A DNA stretch of 64,000 bases from an uncultured Polaribacter sp. (GTDB lineage Bacteria > Bacteroidota > Bacteroidia > Flavobacteriales > Flavobacteriaceae), in NCBI GenBank assembly GCA_943846595.1, contig OX044355.1, forward strand, positions 992,001-1,056,000, written 5' to 3'. The notes below the pieces were generated by a model. That model was not told the origin of the DNA, searched no databases, and was given only the letters and a program-made list of their open reading frames with translations. The position numbers were made by a program, and so were the translations under genes. Positions within the stretch are counted from its first letter, which is position 1. Every line of letters starts with the position of its first letter. This document shows, piece by piece, positions 15,601-24,999 of this stretch.

Positions 15601-18435
15601 TCAATTCATAATTGGTTGTTGCCTTTTATTTAATAAAATAGGTGTTCCGTATCCAAGTTCCTTCATTCTGTCGAATTGTGTTGCTGCATCCCCGACAACC
15701 AACCAAATTAATTTATCTAGGTTTACGTATTTGTTTGCCAGTTCTTTTATACGCGCTTTCGTCATCGTATTTACAATGGATTCTTGCTCTTTTACATAAT
15801 CAGATTTCCATCCATAGGTACTCATATTAGAGAGCATTGTTAATTTTGCTCTTGCTGTTTCAAAAGCCCTTGCATTGCTTTTTATTAAAAAGCTTTTTGT
15901 TGTTTCTAAATCTTTGTCTGAAAAAGTGGTAGGATAGGCTTTTAAAATTTGTTTGATCAACTGAGCAGATTCTAGGGTAACATTCGATCTTACACCACTA
16001 GAAATGGTAAATGCGCCTTTTGCTTTTGTGCCCGAAAAACCCGATCGAATACCATAGGTATATCCTTTTCCTTCTCGTAATTCTTGTGTTAATCTCGATG
16101 CAAAACCACCTCCGCCAAGGATGTAATTCATGACAGAAGCGGCATAATAATCCTCGTCAGTAATTGCCAATGCAGGCGAACCAAATTGTAAAACAGATTG
16201 TTTTGCGTTTGGAATGTCATAAAAATAAACTTTTGGTACCGTGGGAGCTTCGGGAGTCTTATAAGTAGGAATCAGCACTTCTTTAGCTGCCCATTGTGTG
16301 TTTAAATCTGTCAAAGATGCTAGTACTTCGCTTTCTTTTATATTTCCAACCACTAACATTTTTGCAACGGAAGGCGAGATGGATTTTTGGTAAAATGCTT
16401 TTACATCTTCAATTGTTATTTTAGAAACAGATGGAATGGTTCCTAAGGTGTTTTTAGCCCGAATATTTTCTTTTCCGTAAATCAATTCATTATACGCATT
16501 TCTTGCGACAGCATTGGGATTCGCTTGTTGTTGGCGCAAACTTGAAATGGTTGCTTTTTTTAGCAATTCAAAGTCACTTTCATCAAATCTTGGTGATAGT
16601 ATCATTTCCTGAGCTAGGGCTAACGTAGCCTTGTAGTTTTTTGCCAAAGTAGTTCCACTTATTGTAATACTTTCTTTTCCAGCATAACTGAATAATGAAG
16701 CACCTAAATCCTGTATGGCCTCCTCTAATTCTTGAGTCGTTTTATTTTGTGTGCCTTTGTTTAATAAGCTAGCTGTTAAATTTGCAAGGCCTAATTTATC
16801 CATAGATTCTAGTAACTGTCCACCATCAATGGTTAAGTTAAAACGCACCAGTGGCACTTCATTGTTTTCAATACCAAAGATTTTCAACCCATTTTTTAAG
16901 CTACTTTCATATACTTTAGGAACTGCTAGTGATAGTGATTCTCCGTAGGGAGGTTCTGTGTTTCTATCAAAAGCAGACGGTGTTTTTGTGTAGGTAGCTG
17001 CAATTCTAGGATCAAATTTTTCCTCTACACCGTTTATGATTTTTTCTTCTACAACATTGGCTAAAATAGCATTTTCTAATGCCAAATCTGCGCTGCTTTT
17101 TGGCACAAAACAGGTTGCGATATAATTTTTGTTTTTGATGTATTTGTTATAGACACGCATTACATCTGCTGTGGTTACAGCCAGTGATCTTTTAATATCT
17201 TCCTTGACAAAGCCTGGGTTTCCTGTATAGGTGTTGTAGGAAGCCAATCGAGTTCCTTTTCCTAATACACTGGACAAACTGCGGTAAAAACTAGTTTCTT
17301 GTCCTGCTTTTATTCGCTGTAAGCTTTTTTCGGAAATGCCCTCTTTTTCAAATTTTGCAAATCCTTTTTCAATTCCTGTTTTTATTTCTGCTAAGTTTTT
17401 ATCCTTAAATGCTCTTACAGATATTTGTGTTTGCCCTGCCAATTCAGAAACATAATTAAACATACTTGTTGAAGAAGTTAGTTTCAATTCATCAATTAAA
17501 ACTTGATTCATCGGTGCCGATTTTCCTTCTGTTAGGTATTCAGATAAAACTTCTAAAGGATAAGAATCGGGGTGATAAGATTCAACTGTTGGCCATACCA
17601 TCGTAAGTTGCGGTACTCTTGCAAAGTTATCTTCATAGTATAAGACTTTCGTTTCAGGCACATTTCCAGGGCGTTTTTCTAACGCAGGAATTTCGGCGCC
17701 TCTTGGAATTTCGTCAAAATATTTACGCACCCATTTAGTTGCTTGATCTATGTCGAAGTCACCTGATAACACCAAGGTTGAATTGTTTGGGACGTACCAT
17801 TTCTTGTAAAAGGTTTTTACATCTTCTAAGGTTGCATTTTGTAAATCTTCAAGAGAACCAATTACTTGCCAATTGTATGGGTGCTCTTTTGGGTATAAAT
17901 TTTTACCAATGACATATTGGTTGTGTCCATAAGGCCTGTTGTCAATACTCTGTCTTTTTTCGTTTTTAACAACTTGCTTTTCTTTGGCCAAAACGGGTGC
18001 CGTAACTGTATTGATAAACCAGCCTAATTTGTCCGCTTCTGCCCAGATCATTTTTTCTAAAGCATCTTTTGGTACAGTTTGTAAATAGTTAGTTCGGTCT
18101 CTCGAAGTAGATCCATTTGCTCCAGAACCTCCAATGCGTGCACTCATTTTATCCAACCCTCCTTTTCCTAAGTTTTCGGACTCCAGAAAAAGTAAATGTT
18201 CAAACAAGTGTGCAAAACCAGTTCTCCCTTCGGTTTCTCTTGCTGAGCCAACATGGACTATCAGCTCTACAGCGACTACGGGATCTGATTTATCAATATG
18301 AAAAATAACATCCAACCCATTGTCCAACTCAATTTTTTTATAATCAATTTGAAGTTCAGGGTTTTTAGTTGATTTTTCCTGATTGCAGGCCATTGCTAAA
18401 ATTGCAAAGAAGCCTAAAATTATTTTTTTGTTCAT
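15601..18435 (-). CDS. M16-family (pitrilysin-like) zinc peptidase lipoprotein
   Basis: A 944-residue two-lobed M16 peptidase with a lipoprotein signal (AMAC, Cys17). The inverted zinc motif HxxEH is HLFEH at 76-80. The second half (about 500-930) repeats the fold but lacks HxxEH, as is normal for the inactive lobe. Such proteins degrade short peptides in the periplasm or at the outer membrane. It lies 94 bases downstream of galE on the same strand, with no obvious functional link. Confidence 0.9.
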   Translation of the reverse strand: MNKKIILGFFAILAMACNQEKSTKNPELQIDYKKIELDNGLDVIFHIDKSDPVVAVELIVHVGSARETEGRTGFAHLFEHLLFLESENLGKGGLDKMSARIGGSGANGSTSRDRTNYLQTVPKDALEKMIWAEADKLGWFINTVTAPVLAKEKQVVKNEKRQSIDNRPYGHNQYVIGKNLYPKEHPYNWQVIGSLEDLQNATLEDVKTFYKKWYVPNNSTLVLSGDFDIDQATKWVRKYFDEIPRGAEIPALEKRPGNVPETKVLYYEDNFARVPQLTMVWPTVESYHPDSYPLEVLSEYLTEGKSAPMNQVLIDELKLTSSTSMFNYVSELAGQTQISVRAFKDKNLAEIKTGIEKGFAKFEKEGISEKSLQRIKAGQETSFYRSLSSVLGKGTRLASYNTYTGNPGFVKEDIKRSLAVTTADVMRVYNKYIKNKNYIATCFVPKSSADLALENAILANVVEEKIINGVEEKFDPRIAATYTKTPSAFDRNTEPPYGESLSLAVPKVYESSLKNGLKIFGIENNEVPLVRFNLTIDGGQLLESMDKLGLANLTASLLNKGTQNKTTQELEEAIQDLGASLFSYAGKESITISGTTLAKNYKATLALAQEMILSPRFDESDFELLKKATISSLRQQQANPNAVARNAYNELIYGKENIRAKNTLGTIPSVSKITIEDVKAFYQKSISPSVAKMLVVGNIKESEVLASLTDLNTQWAAKEVLIPTYKTPEAPTVPKVYFYDIPNAKQSVLQFGSPALAITDEDYYAASVMNYILGGGGFASRLTQELREGKGYTYGIRSGFSGTKAKGAFTISSGVRSNVTLESAQLIKQILKAYPTTFSDKDLETTKSFLIKSNARAFETARAKLTMLSNMSTYGWKSDYVKEQESIVNTMTKARIKELANKYVNLDKLIWLVVGDAATQFDRMKELGYGTPILLNKRQQPIMN

Positions 18436-18529
18436 GTTTTTTTTGATAAGTAAAGCTTTTAAAATATGCGGGAATGAAGAAAAAAAGAGAAGACATCATT
18501 CAGCCTTTTTTGATTATTAAAAATTCCGA

Positions 18530-19537
18530 TTATTGTTGCTGTTGCCATTTCCAAGCGGAAGCTAAAGCCTCTTCCAAACTTTTTTCTGTTTTCCAATCCA
18601 ACTCTTTGTTGGCTGTTGTCGTATCTGCATAGGCTGCTGTAATGTCTCCTTCGCGTCTGTCAACTATTTTGTAATTCAATGGTTTTCCGGCTGCCTTTTC
18701 GAAGGCAGTAATTACTTCTAAAACAGAGCTACCAATGCCAGTTCCCACGTTAAAGAATTCAAAATTCGTTTTATTTTTTTTATTGAGAAGCCTTTCTAAT
18801 GCGGCAATATGTGCTTTCGCCAAATCAACAACATGAATATAATCTCGAATGGCAGTCCCGTCCGGAGTATCATAATCAGCTCCAAAAACAGACAGTTCTG
18901 TTCGAAGTCCAGCAGCTGTTTGTGTAATAAATGGAATCAAGTTTTGAGGAATACCCAAGGGCAACTCTCCAATTTTTATACTTTCGTGTGCGCCAATTGG
19001 GTTGAAGTAGCGAAGTGCAATGGCGTTCATGTTGTATGCTTTGCAACTTTCGGCAATAATTTCCTCGCCAATTTGTTTGGTGTTTCCGTAGGTAGATGCC
19101 GCTTTCTTTATGGGAGCATTTTCACTAATTGGCAAGGTGTCAGCTTGTCCATAAACGGTACAGGAAGAGCTGAAAATAAAATGATCAATATTTCTATTTT
19201 TCATTTCTTGTAATAAATAGACCAAGCTCCCAATATTATTTTCGTAATAGGCTAAGGGTTTTTGAATGCTTTCTCCAACAGCTTTAAAAGCTGCAAAATG
19301 AATGACCCCAGCGACCTTATTCGTGTCAAAAAAAGAGGTAACCTCAGCTTTATCACGCAAGTCAATTTTATGAAAAAGAGGTTTGATACCGGTGATTTCT
19401 GTAATTTTTTCTAAAACATCAATTTTTGAATTTGATAAATTATCGATTATTACAACCTCAAAACCCTTGTTTTGAAGCGCTACCACTGTGTGTGAACCTA
19501 TAAAGCCCAATCCTCCTGTAACAAGTATCCTTTTCAT
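18530..19537 (-). CDS. galE: UDP-glucose 4-epimerase GalE
   Basis: A 335-residue short-chain dehydrogenase-type epimerase that interconverts UDP-glucose and UDP-galactose (or the N-acetyl forms). NAD is bound by TGGLGFIGSH (7-16). The catalytic Tyr and Lys are in YGNTK, and the catalytic Ser/Thr is in SSSCTVYG. The C-terminal WKTEKSLEEAL block is typical of GalE. The gene follows the aminotransferase after 5 bases, so both probably make sugars for surface polysaccharide. Confidence 0.93.
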   Translation of the reverse strand: MKRILVTGGLGFIGSHTVVALQNKGFEVVIIDNLSNSKIDVLEKITEITGIKPLFHKIDLRDKAEVTSFFDTNKVAGVIHFAAFKAVGESIQKPLAYYENNIGSLVYLLQEMKNRNIDHFIFSSSCTVYGQADTLPISENAPIKKAASTYGNTKQIGEEIIAESCKAYNMNAIALRYFNPIGAHESIKIGELPLGIPQNLIPFITQTAAGLRTELSVFGADYDTPDGTAIRDYIHVVDLAKAHIAALERLLNKKNKTNFEFFNVGTGIGSSVLEVITAFEKAAGKPLNYKIVDRREGDITAAYADTTTANKELDWKTEKSLEEALASAWKWQQQQ

Positions 19538-19542
19538 TTTAA

Positions 19543-20706
19543 TTATTTTACAAAAGAAAGAATGGTATTTGTAATAAATGCTAATTGTTCTTGGTCCAAT
19601 TCGGTATGCATTGGTAACGAAATTACCTCTTTTATTAATTGATTGGTTACCTTAAAATCTGCTTCTTGATATCGATCATCCTTGTAGGCTTTTTGTGCAT
19701 GCAATGGAACCGGATAGTAAATGGCATTAGGAATATTGTTTTCTAATAAATGTTTGTGCAAAGCATCTCTTTTCCCATTTTTAATCTGTATGGTATATTG
19801 ATGAAAAACATGGCAATCACATGCCTCACAGATTTGTCCACAACTTGCTGTGTTATTCGATTGGGTTGTTGGGGTAACAATGTTTGTATTGTTTGCAAAT
19901 GCTTTGTTGTAAAAACGAGCCGCATCTCTTCTTGAAGTACAATAGGAGTCTAAATTTGGAAGCTTTGCTTTAAGAACACCTGCTTGAATTGAATCCAATC
20001 GAGAATTGACTCCAACAACGTCATGGTAATAACGTGTATACATTCCGTGGTTTACAATTCCTCTAATCGTGTGTGCCAATTCATCATCATTTGTAAAAAT
20101 AGCACCTCCATCTCCATAACAACCTAAGTTTTTTGAAGGGAAGAAGGAAGTTGTACCCACATCTCCAAGTGTTCCCGCTTTTTGTTTTTTGCCGTCTTTA
20201 AAAGTATAGGTAGCGCCAATTGCTTGTGCATTGTCTTCAATCACAAAAAGGTTATATTCTTTAGCAATTTCTAAAATAGCTTCCATATTGGCAACTTGAC
20301 CAAATAAATGGACCGGTACAATCGCCTTTGTTTTTGGAGTAATTGCTTTCTTTAATGCCTCCAGATCGATATTAAAAGTTGCTGGATCTACATCTACTAA
20401 TACAGGGGTTAATTTTAACAATGCAATTACTTCTACCGTAGCGGCAAAAGTGAAATCGGCTGTAATTACCTCATCGCCTTGTTCGAGTCCTAATCCCATC
20501 ATTGCAATTTGCAATGCGTCGGTACCATTTGCACATGGAATGACGTGTTTTACGCCTAAATATTTTTCTAAGTCTGCTTGAAATTCATGCACTAAAGGAC
20601 CGTTTATATAGGCAGATGTATTTAGAACCTGTTCTATAGAATCGTTCACAGCGTCTTTAATTTTGGCATATTGACCTTGTAGGTCTACCATTTGAATTTT
20701 TTTCAT
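19543..20706 (-). CDS. DegT/DnrJ/EryC1-family sugar aminotransferase with a cysteine cluster
   Basis: A 387-residue PLP-dependent enzyme of the DegT family, which aminates keto-sugars for polysaccharide synthesis. The PLP lysine is K192 in FFPSKNLGCYGDGG. An in-frame ATG at 20733 would add nine residues, but it lies within the predicted -7 element (20731-20738), so the ATG at 20706 (MKKIQMVDLQ) is chosen. The closest activity by eye is the WbpE-like UDP-3-keto-sugar aminotransferase. Oddly, residues 289-298 hold four cysteines (C289, C293, C296, C298) just before the conserved HVFHQYTI strand, an insert that most family members outside Bacteroidetes lack. Confidence 0.88.
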   Translation of the reverse strand: MKKIQMVDLQGQYAKIKDAVNDSIEQVLNTSAYINGPLVHEFQADLEKYLGVKHVIPCANGTDALQIAMMGLGLEQGDEVITADFTFAATVEVIALLKLTPVLVDVDPATFNIDLEALKKAITPKTKAIVPVHLFGQVANMEAILEIAKEYNLFVIEDNAQAIGATYTFKDGKKQKAGTLGDVGTTSFFPSKNLGCYGDGGAIFTNDDELAHTIRGIVNHGMYTRYYHDVVGVNSRLDSIQAGVLKAKLPNLDSYCTSRRDAARFYNKAFANNTNIVTPTTQSNNTASCGQICEACDCHVFHQYTIQIKNGKRDALHKHLLENNIPNAIYYPVPLHAQKAYKDDRYQEADFKVTNQLIKEVISLPMHTELDQEQLAFITNTILSFVK

Positions 20707-20730
20707 AAATGATGATTTTGTAATCGTTTT

Positions 20731-20738
20731 CAAAAATA
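20731..20738 (-). promoter_or_regulatory. Promoter -7 element of the DegT-type aminotransferase-galE unit
   Basis: On the minus strand this reads TATTTTTG, an exact TAnnTTTG. The predicted start is near 20724, which rules out the upstream ATG at 20733 and supports the start at 20706. Confidence 0.5.
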
Positions 20739-20752
20739 CGATTTAATTCTAG

Positions 20753-20760
20753 TATCTTTG
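20753..20760 (+). promoter_or_regulatory. Promoter -7 element of the penicillin-acylase-like gene
   Basis: TATCTTTG, an exact TAnnTTTG, 20 bases before the ATG at 20781. It lies only 14 bases from the opposing -7 element at 20731-20738, so the two promoters share the same stretch of DNA. Confidence 0.5.
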
Positions 20761-20780
20761 AAAATATAAATTAGATTTCT

Positions 20781-23165
20781 ATGAAAATGCTTAAAAAATC
20801 CCTCAAATATTTTCTTCTTTTTTGCCTTTTTTTGTCAGTAGGATTATGGCTTTATACCAAAACTTTGATTCCTAATTATGAGGGTGAAATTGCTCTTAAA
20901 AATCTTTCAGAGAAAGTAGAAATTCATTTTGACGCGTTTGGTGTTCCCCATATAAACGCCCAAAATCAAAAGGATGCATACACGGCATTGGGTTACATTC
21001 ATGCTCAGGATCGATTGTGGCAAATGGAACTCATCCGTAGAATAGCTGCAGGAAGATTGTCTGAGATTTTTGGCGAAAAGCTAATTGATACCGATAAGTT
21101 TATGTCGGGTTTAGGGATTGAAGAAAGTGCCCAAAAAACAATACAAAACTTGGATAAGAGCAGTGAAATGTATCAGTTGTCAATGGCGTATTTGGAGGGT
21201 ATCAATCAATATATCGCTGACGGACAAACACCTGTAGAATTCACAATTGTGGGTGTAGAAAAAGAAATGTATACGCTTAAAGATATGTACAATGTCTTTG
21301 GTTATATGGCGTTTAGTTTTGCAGTTGCACACAAAACAGACCCTTTGTTAAGTGAAGTAAAGGAAGTTTTAGGTGAAAATTATTTGAATGAATTAATCGA
21401 TGCCGAATCTCAGAATCTAACCTTCATTAAAAGTGAGAAAAACCCTCAAATAAAGGCTTCATTTGGAGTTGCCATGCAAAAATTATTGGAAGTATTGCCA
21501 ATTTCTCCCTTTATTGGAAGTAATTCTTGGGTATTGGGTCCAGAAAAAACTAAAAATGGAAAAGTAATTTTCGCCAACGATCCACATATTGGTTATTCGC
21601 AACCCTCGGTTTGGTACCAGTCGCATATTAAAACACCAGATTACGAGTTGTATGGTTTCAATTTAGCGTTGATTCCTTTTCCGCTTCTAGGACACAATAG
21701 CGATTATGCCTATGGATTAACCATGTTTGAAAATGATGATGTTGATTTCTATATTGAAGAAAACAATCCAGCAAATGCCATGGAATATAAAACAGCTAAG
21801 GGTTACGAAACCTACCAATTAATAGACAAACGCATTAAAGTGAAAGGGCAGGAAGACCTTGTGTATCAAATAAAAGTGAGTCAACATGGTCCTTTAATGA
21901 ATAATATTATCAAGCATTTAGATGACGAGAGACCCATTGCGATGCAATGGATCTATACAGCACTAGAAAATAAAATTTTAGAGGTTGGGTATGAGATTTC
22001 ACATGCTAAAAATTTGTCTGACTTTAAAAAAGGGGCGAGCAAATTACATGCTCCCGGTTTAAATATGATGTATGGGGATGCCAAAGATAATATTGCCTGG
22101 TTTGCTTCTGGGAAACTTTACCGATATCGAGATTCTTTGTACACCAAAACCTACTTAGAAGGAGCCTCTGGAGACGATGAAATTCTAGAATATTTAGATT
22201 TTGAGGAAAACCCTCAATCAGTAAACCCTAGTTGGAATTATGTGTACTCGGCAAATAATCAGCCCGATGCAGTTGGAGGTAAATTGTATCCAGGGTATTA
22301 TTTAAATGAAAGTAGAGCCAAGAGAATTGTCGATTTGGTTGCCCCCAAAAATGATTGGACAAAAGAAGAGGTTGCTCAAATGATGAATGATGTAACCGCT
22401 CCTGTTGCGCCACCAATTGTAGCAAATTTTATAAAATCCCTTGATAAGACAGCATTGTCTCCCAGTGAAAAAACAGCAATTTCAAATTTAAGAACCTGGA
22501 AAGGAAATTTTGATAAAAACGAAATAGGTCCTGTAATTTACAATCGAATCGTATATGAATTTCAAAAGAACACCTTTTCAGATGAAATGGGCAAAGCTTT
22601 CAATCTGTTTTCAAACACTCCTTTAATTGAGAAAGTATTGCCTGTGCAAATGGCAAGAGAGGAATCTGTTTGGTGGGATGATGTTTCCACAAAAGACAAG
22701 GTAGAAAACAAACAAGATATTATCATGAAATCTTTTAAAAACGCGTTTTCTTTTCTACAAAACCAGTTGGGAGAAAATGTTGAAAGTTGGACTTGGGATC
22801 GCGTTGTTTCTGTAGAACACAAGCATACTTTAGGAGAGATTTCTGTGCTTAGAAGTCTTTTTAATGTAGGGCCTTTTGTGACTTCTGGTGGTGACCAAGT
22901 GATTAATAATCAGATTTATGATATTGATTCCACGGGCTATTACAAAGTAAAAGCAGGGCCATCTACGAGACGAGTTATAGATTTTTCTGATGTCGAAAAT
23001 AGTTTGGCAATTTTGCCAACCGGACAATCGGGTCGTGTTTTTAGTAAGCATTATAAAGATCAGGCAGCGAAGTATTTGAATGGAGACTATGTGCCGATGC
23101 AACTAAATCAGTCAGCGATTCTTAAAAGCGAGCGGGTATTGGTTTTAAAACCTATGCGTGAATAA
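20781..23165 (+). CDS. Penicillin acylase family (S45) N-terminal nucleophile amidase
   Basis: A 794-residue protein with an N-terminal membrane anchor (about 8-26). The S45 autoprocessing site is at Gly246-Ser247 in GSNSW. Ser247 becomes the N-terminal nucleophile of the beta chain after self-cleavage, giving an alpha chain of about 220 residues and a beta chain of about 550. Family members hydrolyse penicillins, acyl-homoserine lactones or other N-acyl amides. The substrate here cannot be told. The NDPHIGYS and FPLLGHNSDYAYG blocks of the beta chain are conserved. The gene converges on the nitroreductase with 22 bases between stops and no terminator visible. Confidence 0.9.
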   Translation: MKMLKKSLKYFLLFCLFLSVGLWLYTKTLIPNYEGEIALKNLSEKVEIHFDAFGVPHINAQNQKDAYTALGYIHAQDRLWQMELIRRIAAGRLSEIFGEKLIDTDKFMSGLGIEESAQKTIQNLDKSSEMYQLSMAYLEGINQYIADGQTPVEFTIVGVEKEMYTLKDMYNVFGYMAFSFAVAHKTDPLLSEVKEVLGENYLNELIDAESQNLTFIKSEKNPQIKASFGVAMQKLLEVLPISPFIGSNSWVLGPEKTKNGKVIFANDPHIGYSQPSVWYQSHIKTPDYELYGFNLALIPFPLLGHNSDYAYGLTMFENDDVDFYIEENNPANAMEYKTAKGYETYQLIDKRIKVKGQEDLVYQIKVSQHGPLMNNIIKHLDDERPIAMQWIYTALENKILEVGYEISHAKNLSDFKKGASKLHAPGLNMMYGDAKDNIAWFASGKLYRYRDSLYTKTYLEGASGDDEILEYLDFEENPQSVNPSWNYVYSANNQPDAVGGKLYPGYYLNESRAKRIVDLVAPKNDWTKEEVAQMMNDVTAPVAPPIVANFIKSLDKTALSPSEKTAISNLRTWKGNFDKNEIGPVIYNRIVYEFQKNTFSDEMGKAFNLFSNTPLIEKVLPVQMAREESVWWDDVSTKDKVENKQDIIMKSFKNAFSFLQNQLGENVESWTWDRVVSVEHKHTLGEISVLRSLFNVGPFVTSGGDQVINNQIYDIDSTGYYKVKAGPSTRRVIDFSDVENSLAILPTGQSGRVFSKHYKDQAAKYLNGDYVPMQLNQSAILKSERVLVLKPMRE

Positions 23166-23187
23166 TTTTGGGTAAAATCTAGAAGTA

Positions 23188-23919
23188 CTAAATCACCTTA
23201 TAGACTTCTTCAAAAGGAATTCGAAAACGTTCCCCATAAACGCCTTTTTCATCTCTAATTCCGCATGAAACAATCATGTTTATTTCTGCACCATAAGGTA
23301 GGCCGAGTAATTTTTTTACACGCAAAGTATCAGAACCTTCCATTGGACAGGTGTCATAGCCATTGGCAGCCATCGCAATCATAAAGTTTTCTGCTGCCAA
23401 TCCACAAGTTTTATGTGCTACATTTCTCATGTCACTTCCTCTTACTTGTCGGTAAATTGGTTTAAAGATGCCAAGGATAGAAACAAAGATAAATTTAAAA
23501 AAACCCAAAATTCCAAAAAAATCGGAATAAGCAAACGGAATTATTTTTCCATAATAATTTCGAATTACCTTTTCTCTACTACTTTGTTCTGCTTTTGGTT
23601 TTGGTGGAAAAAGGGCATCCACCATTTTTAAATTTGCTTTTGCGCGTTTTCTCCAAAGATCTTTTCTCGTTACAAATACGACTAATTCTTTTGCAGTTTT
23701 TGCAGCATTTTGATGGAAACAATAAGGAGCCATTTCAGCAATGGTTTCTTTGGAGGTAATATGATAAAATTCCCACAATTGCATATTGCTGCTGTTGGGA
23801 GCCAAGCTCGCCAGTTTAATACAGGCTTTTACAATTTTTGTATCAATTGCCTTTTCTTTATAAATTCTTACAGAGCGTCTGTATTGAATCGCTTCTGAAA
23901 CTGTCTTTTCTATATGCAT
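23188..23919 (-). CDS. Nitroreductase-family FMN protein
   Basis: A 243-residue protein of the nitroreductase fold. The N-terminal RRSVRIYKEK (15-24) is the FMN-phosphate binding start, and NSSNMQLWEF, AAENFMIAMAANGYDTCPMEG and LLGLPYGAEINMIVSCG are the later family blocks. These enzymes reduce quinones, nitro-compounds or other acceptors with NAD(P)H. A central insertion (about 95-150) has hydrophobic and basic residues and could contact the membrane. It lies 8 bases after the AlkB-like gene and is surely co-transcribed, so it may serve as a reductase partner, though that is only a guess from position. Confidence 0.85.
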   Translation of the reverse strand: MHIEKTVSEAIQYRRSVRIYKEKAIDTKIVKACIKLASLAPNSSNMQLWEFYHITSKETIAEMAPYCFHQNAAKTAKELVVFVTRKDLWRKRAKANLKMVDALFPPKPKAEQSSREKVIRNYYGKIIPFAYSDFFGILGFFKFIFVSILGIFKPIYRQVRGSDMRNVAHKTCGLAAENFMIAMAANGYDTCPMEGSDTLRVKKLLGLPYGAEINMIVSCGIRDEKGVYGERFRIPFEEVYKVI

Positions 23920-23927
23920 TGTTTGTT

Positions 23928-24962
23928 TTAAGAGAGGGTTTTCATTTTTTTATGCATCACCAGAAACCAAAAAGGAGGGAATAATGCTAGCAGCATCATG
24001 CCAGGATATCCTGTTGGCATTTGTGGACTATCTGGAACTGTTTTTAATGTCTGATAGTATTTTGAACCATTGTAATGATGGTCTGAATGACGCGATAAGT
24101 TGAAGAGTAACATTTGTCCAATCCGATGGTCAGAATTCCACGAGTGATGTCTCTTTACTTTTTCATAACGTCCGTTTTTGTCTTGTTTTCTTAGCAATCC
24201 ATAATGTTCAATATAATTAACAGTTTCTAAAAGAAGGATGCCAATTACTGCAGCTGCTATAAAATAGGCGGTTACAGATAGTCCAAAGAAAAAGTAAATT
24301 CCACTAAGCAACAGGAAATTACAAAGGGTATAAATGAGCATTCTGTTTTGATAGTGAAACCAACTTTTGGTATTCATTTCTAAACGCTTTTTTTCGATGC
24401 CCCATGCTTGTAAATAGCCTGTAATATGAGAACGGATCCAGAAAAGAAATACAATTTCATTTCTTCTAGCAGTTGCCGCATCTTTGGGAGTTGCTACATG
24501 CAAATGATGTCCTCCATTGTGATAGGGTAAAAAATGAGTATTTAAGGAGGTGAGTAATAGGATTTCACCGATAAATTGATCTATTCTGTTATTCCTATGT
24601 CCCAATTCATGACCCACATTAATCCCAATAATACTGCACATAATTCCCATTCCAAAAATTCGTCCACTCAATTCTAAATTGGTTAACCCCGTTTCTTGTA
24701 TTGCATAAAAAAAGAAGCCTAAAAAGAACAACTGAATCGGTAATGTGGCGTATAGTATGTAGGTGTAATTTTTGTTTTCTTTGGCTATTTTCTCTGCTTC
24801 TTTCGAGAAGTTTTCTTTATTGGGTTTGATAAATAATTCAAAAAAGGGCACCAAACCAAAAAAGACAATTGCTGGCAAAAAAGTGAGCCATCCTTTAGAA
24901 ATGAAGGAAATGCAAACCACTAAAGGGAGTACTAAAATAGATAGGTATTTAAACGGTTTCAT
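23928..24962 (-). CDS. alkB: AlkB-like non-heme di-iron membrane hydroxylase
   Basis: A 344-residue integral membrane protein with the full histidine set of alkane hydroxylases: HELGH (118-122), HNGGHH (148-153), the NYIEHYGL block with H253, and HSDHH (292-296). AlkB hydroxylates the terminal carbon of alkanes or fatty acyl chains with rubredoxin as electron donor. The second box reads YHNGGHH rather than the usual EHNRGHH, so the substrate may differ from medium-chain alkanes. No rubredoxin gene is nearby. It follows the RluA-type gene after 37 bases and precedes the nitroreductase by 8. Confidence 0.85.
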   Translation of the reverse strand: MKPFKYLSILVLPLVVCISFISKGWLTFLPAIVFFGLVPFFELFIKPNKENFSKEAEKIAKENKNYTYILYATLPIQLFFLGFFFYAIQETGLTNLELSGRIFGMGIMCSIIGINVGHELGHRNNRIDQFIGEILLLTSLNTHFLPYHNGGHHLHVATPKDAATARRNEIVFLFWIRSHITGYLQAWGIEKKRLEMNTKSWFHYQNRMLIYTLCNFLLLSGIYFFFGLSVTAYFIAAAVIGILLLETVNYIEHYGLLRKQDKNGRYEKVKRHHSWNSDHRIGQMLLFNLSRHSDHHYNGSKYYQTLKTVPDSPQMPTGYPGMMLLALFPPFWFLVMHKKMKTLS

Positions 24963-24999
24963 TTGGAACTAGTTTTGTATAAAAATACAAAAATTAAAG

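Noticed and set aside
15581..15830. Plus-strand ORFs over the end of the M16 protease gene
   Set aside because: Shadows of the minus-strand protease, which has clear motifs across the same bases.
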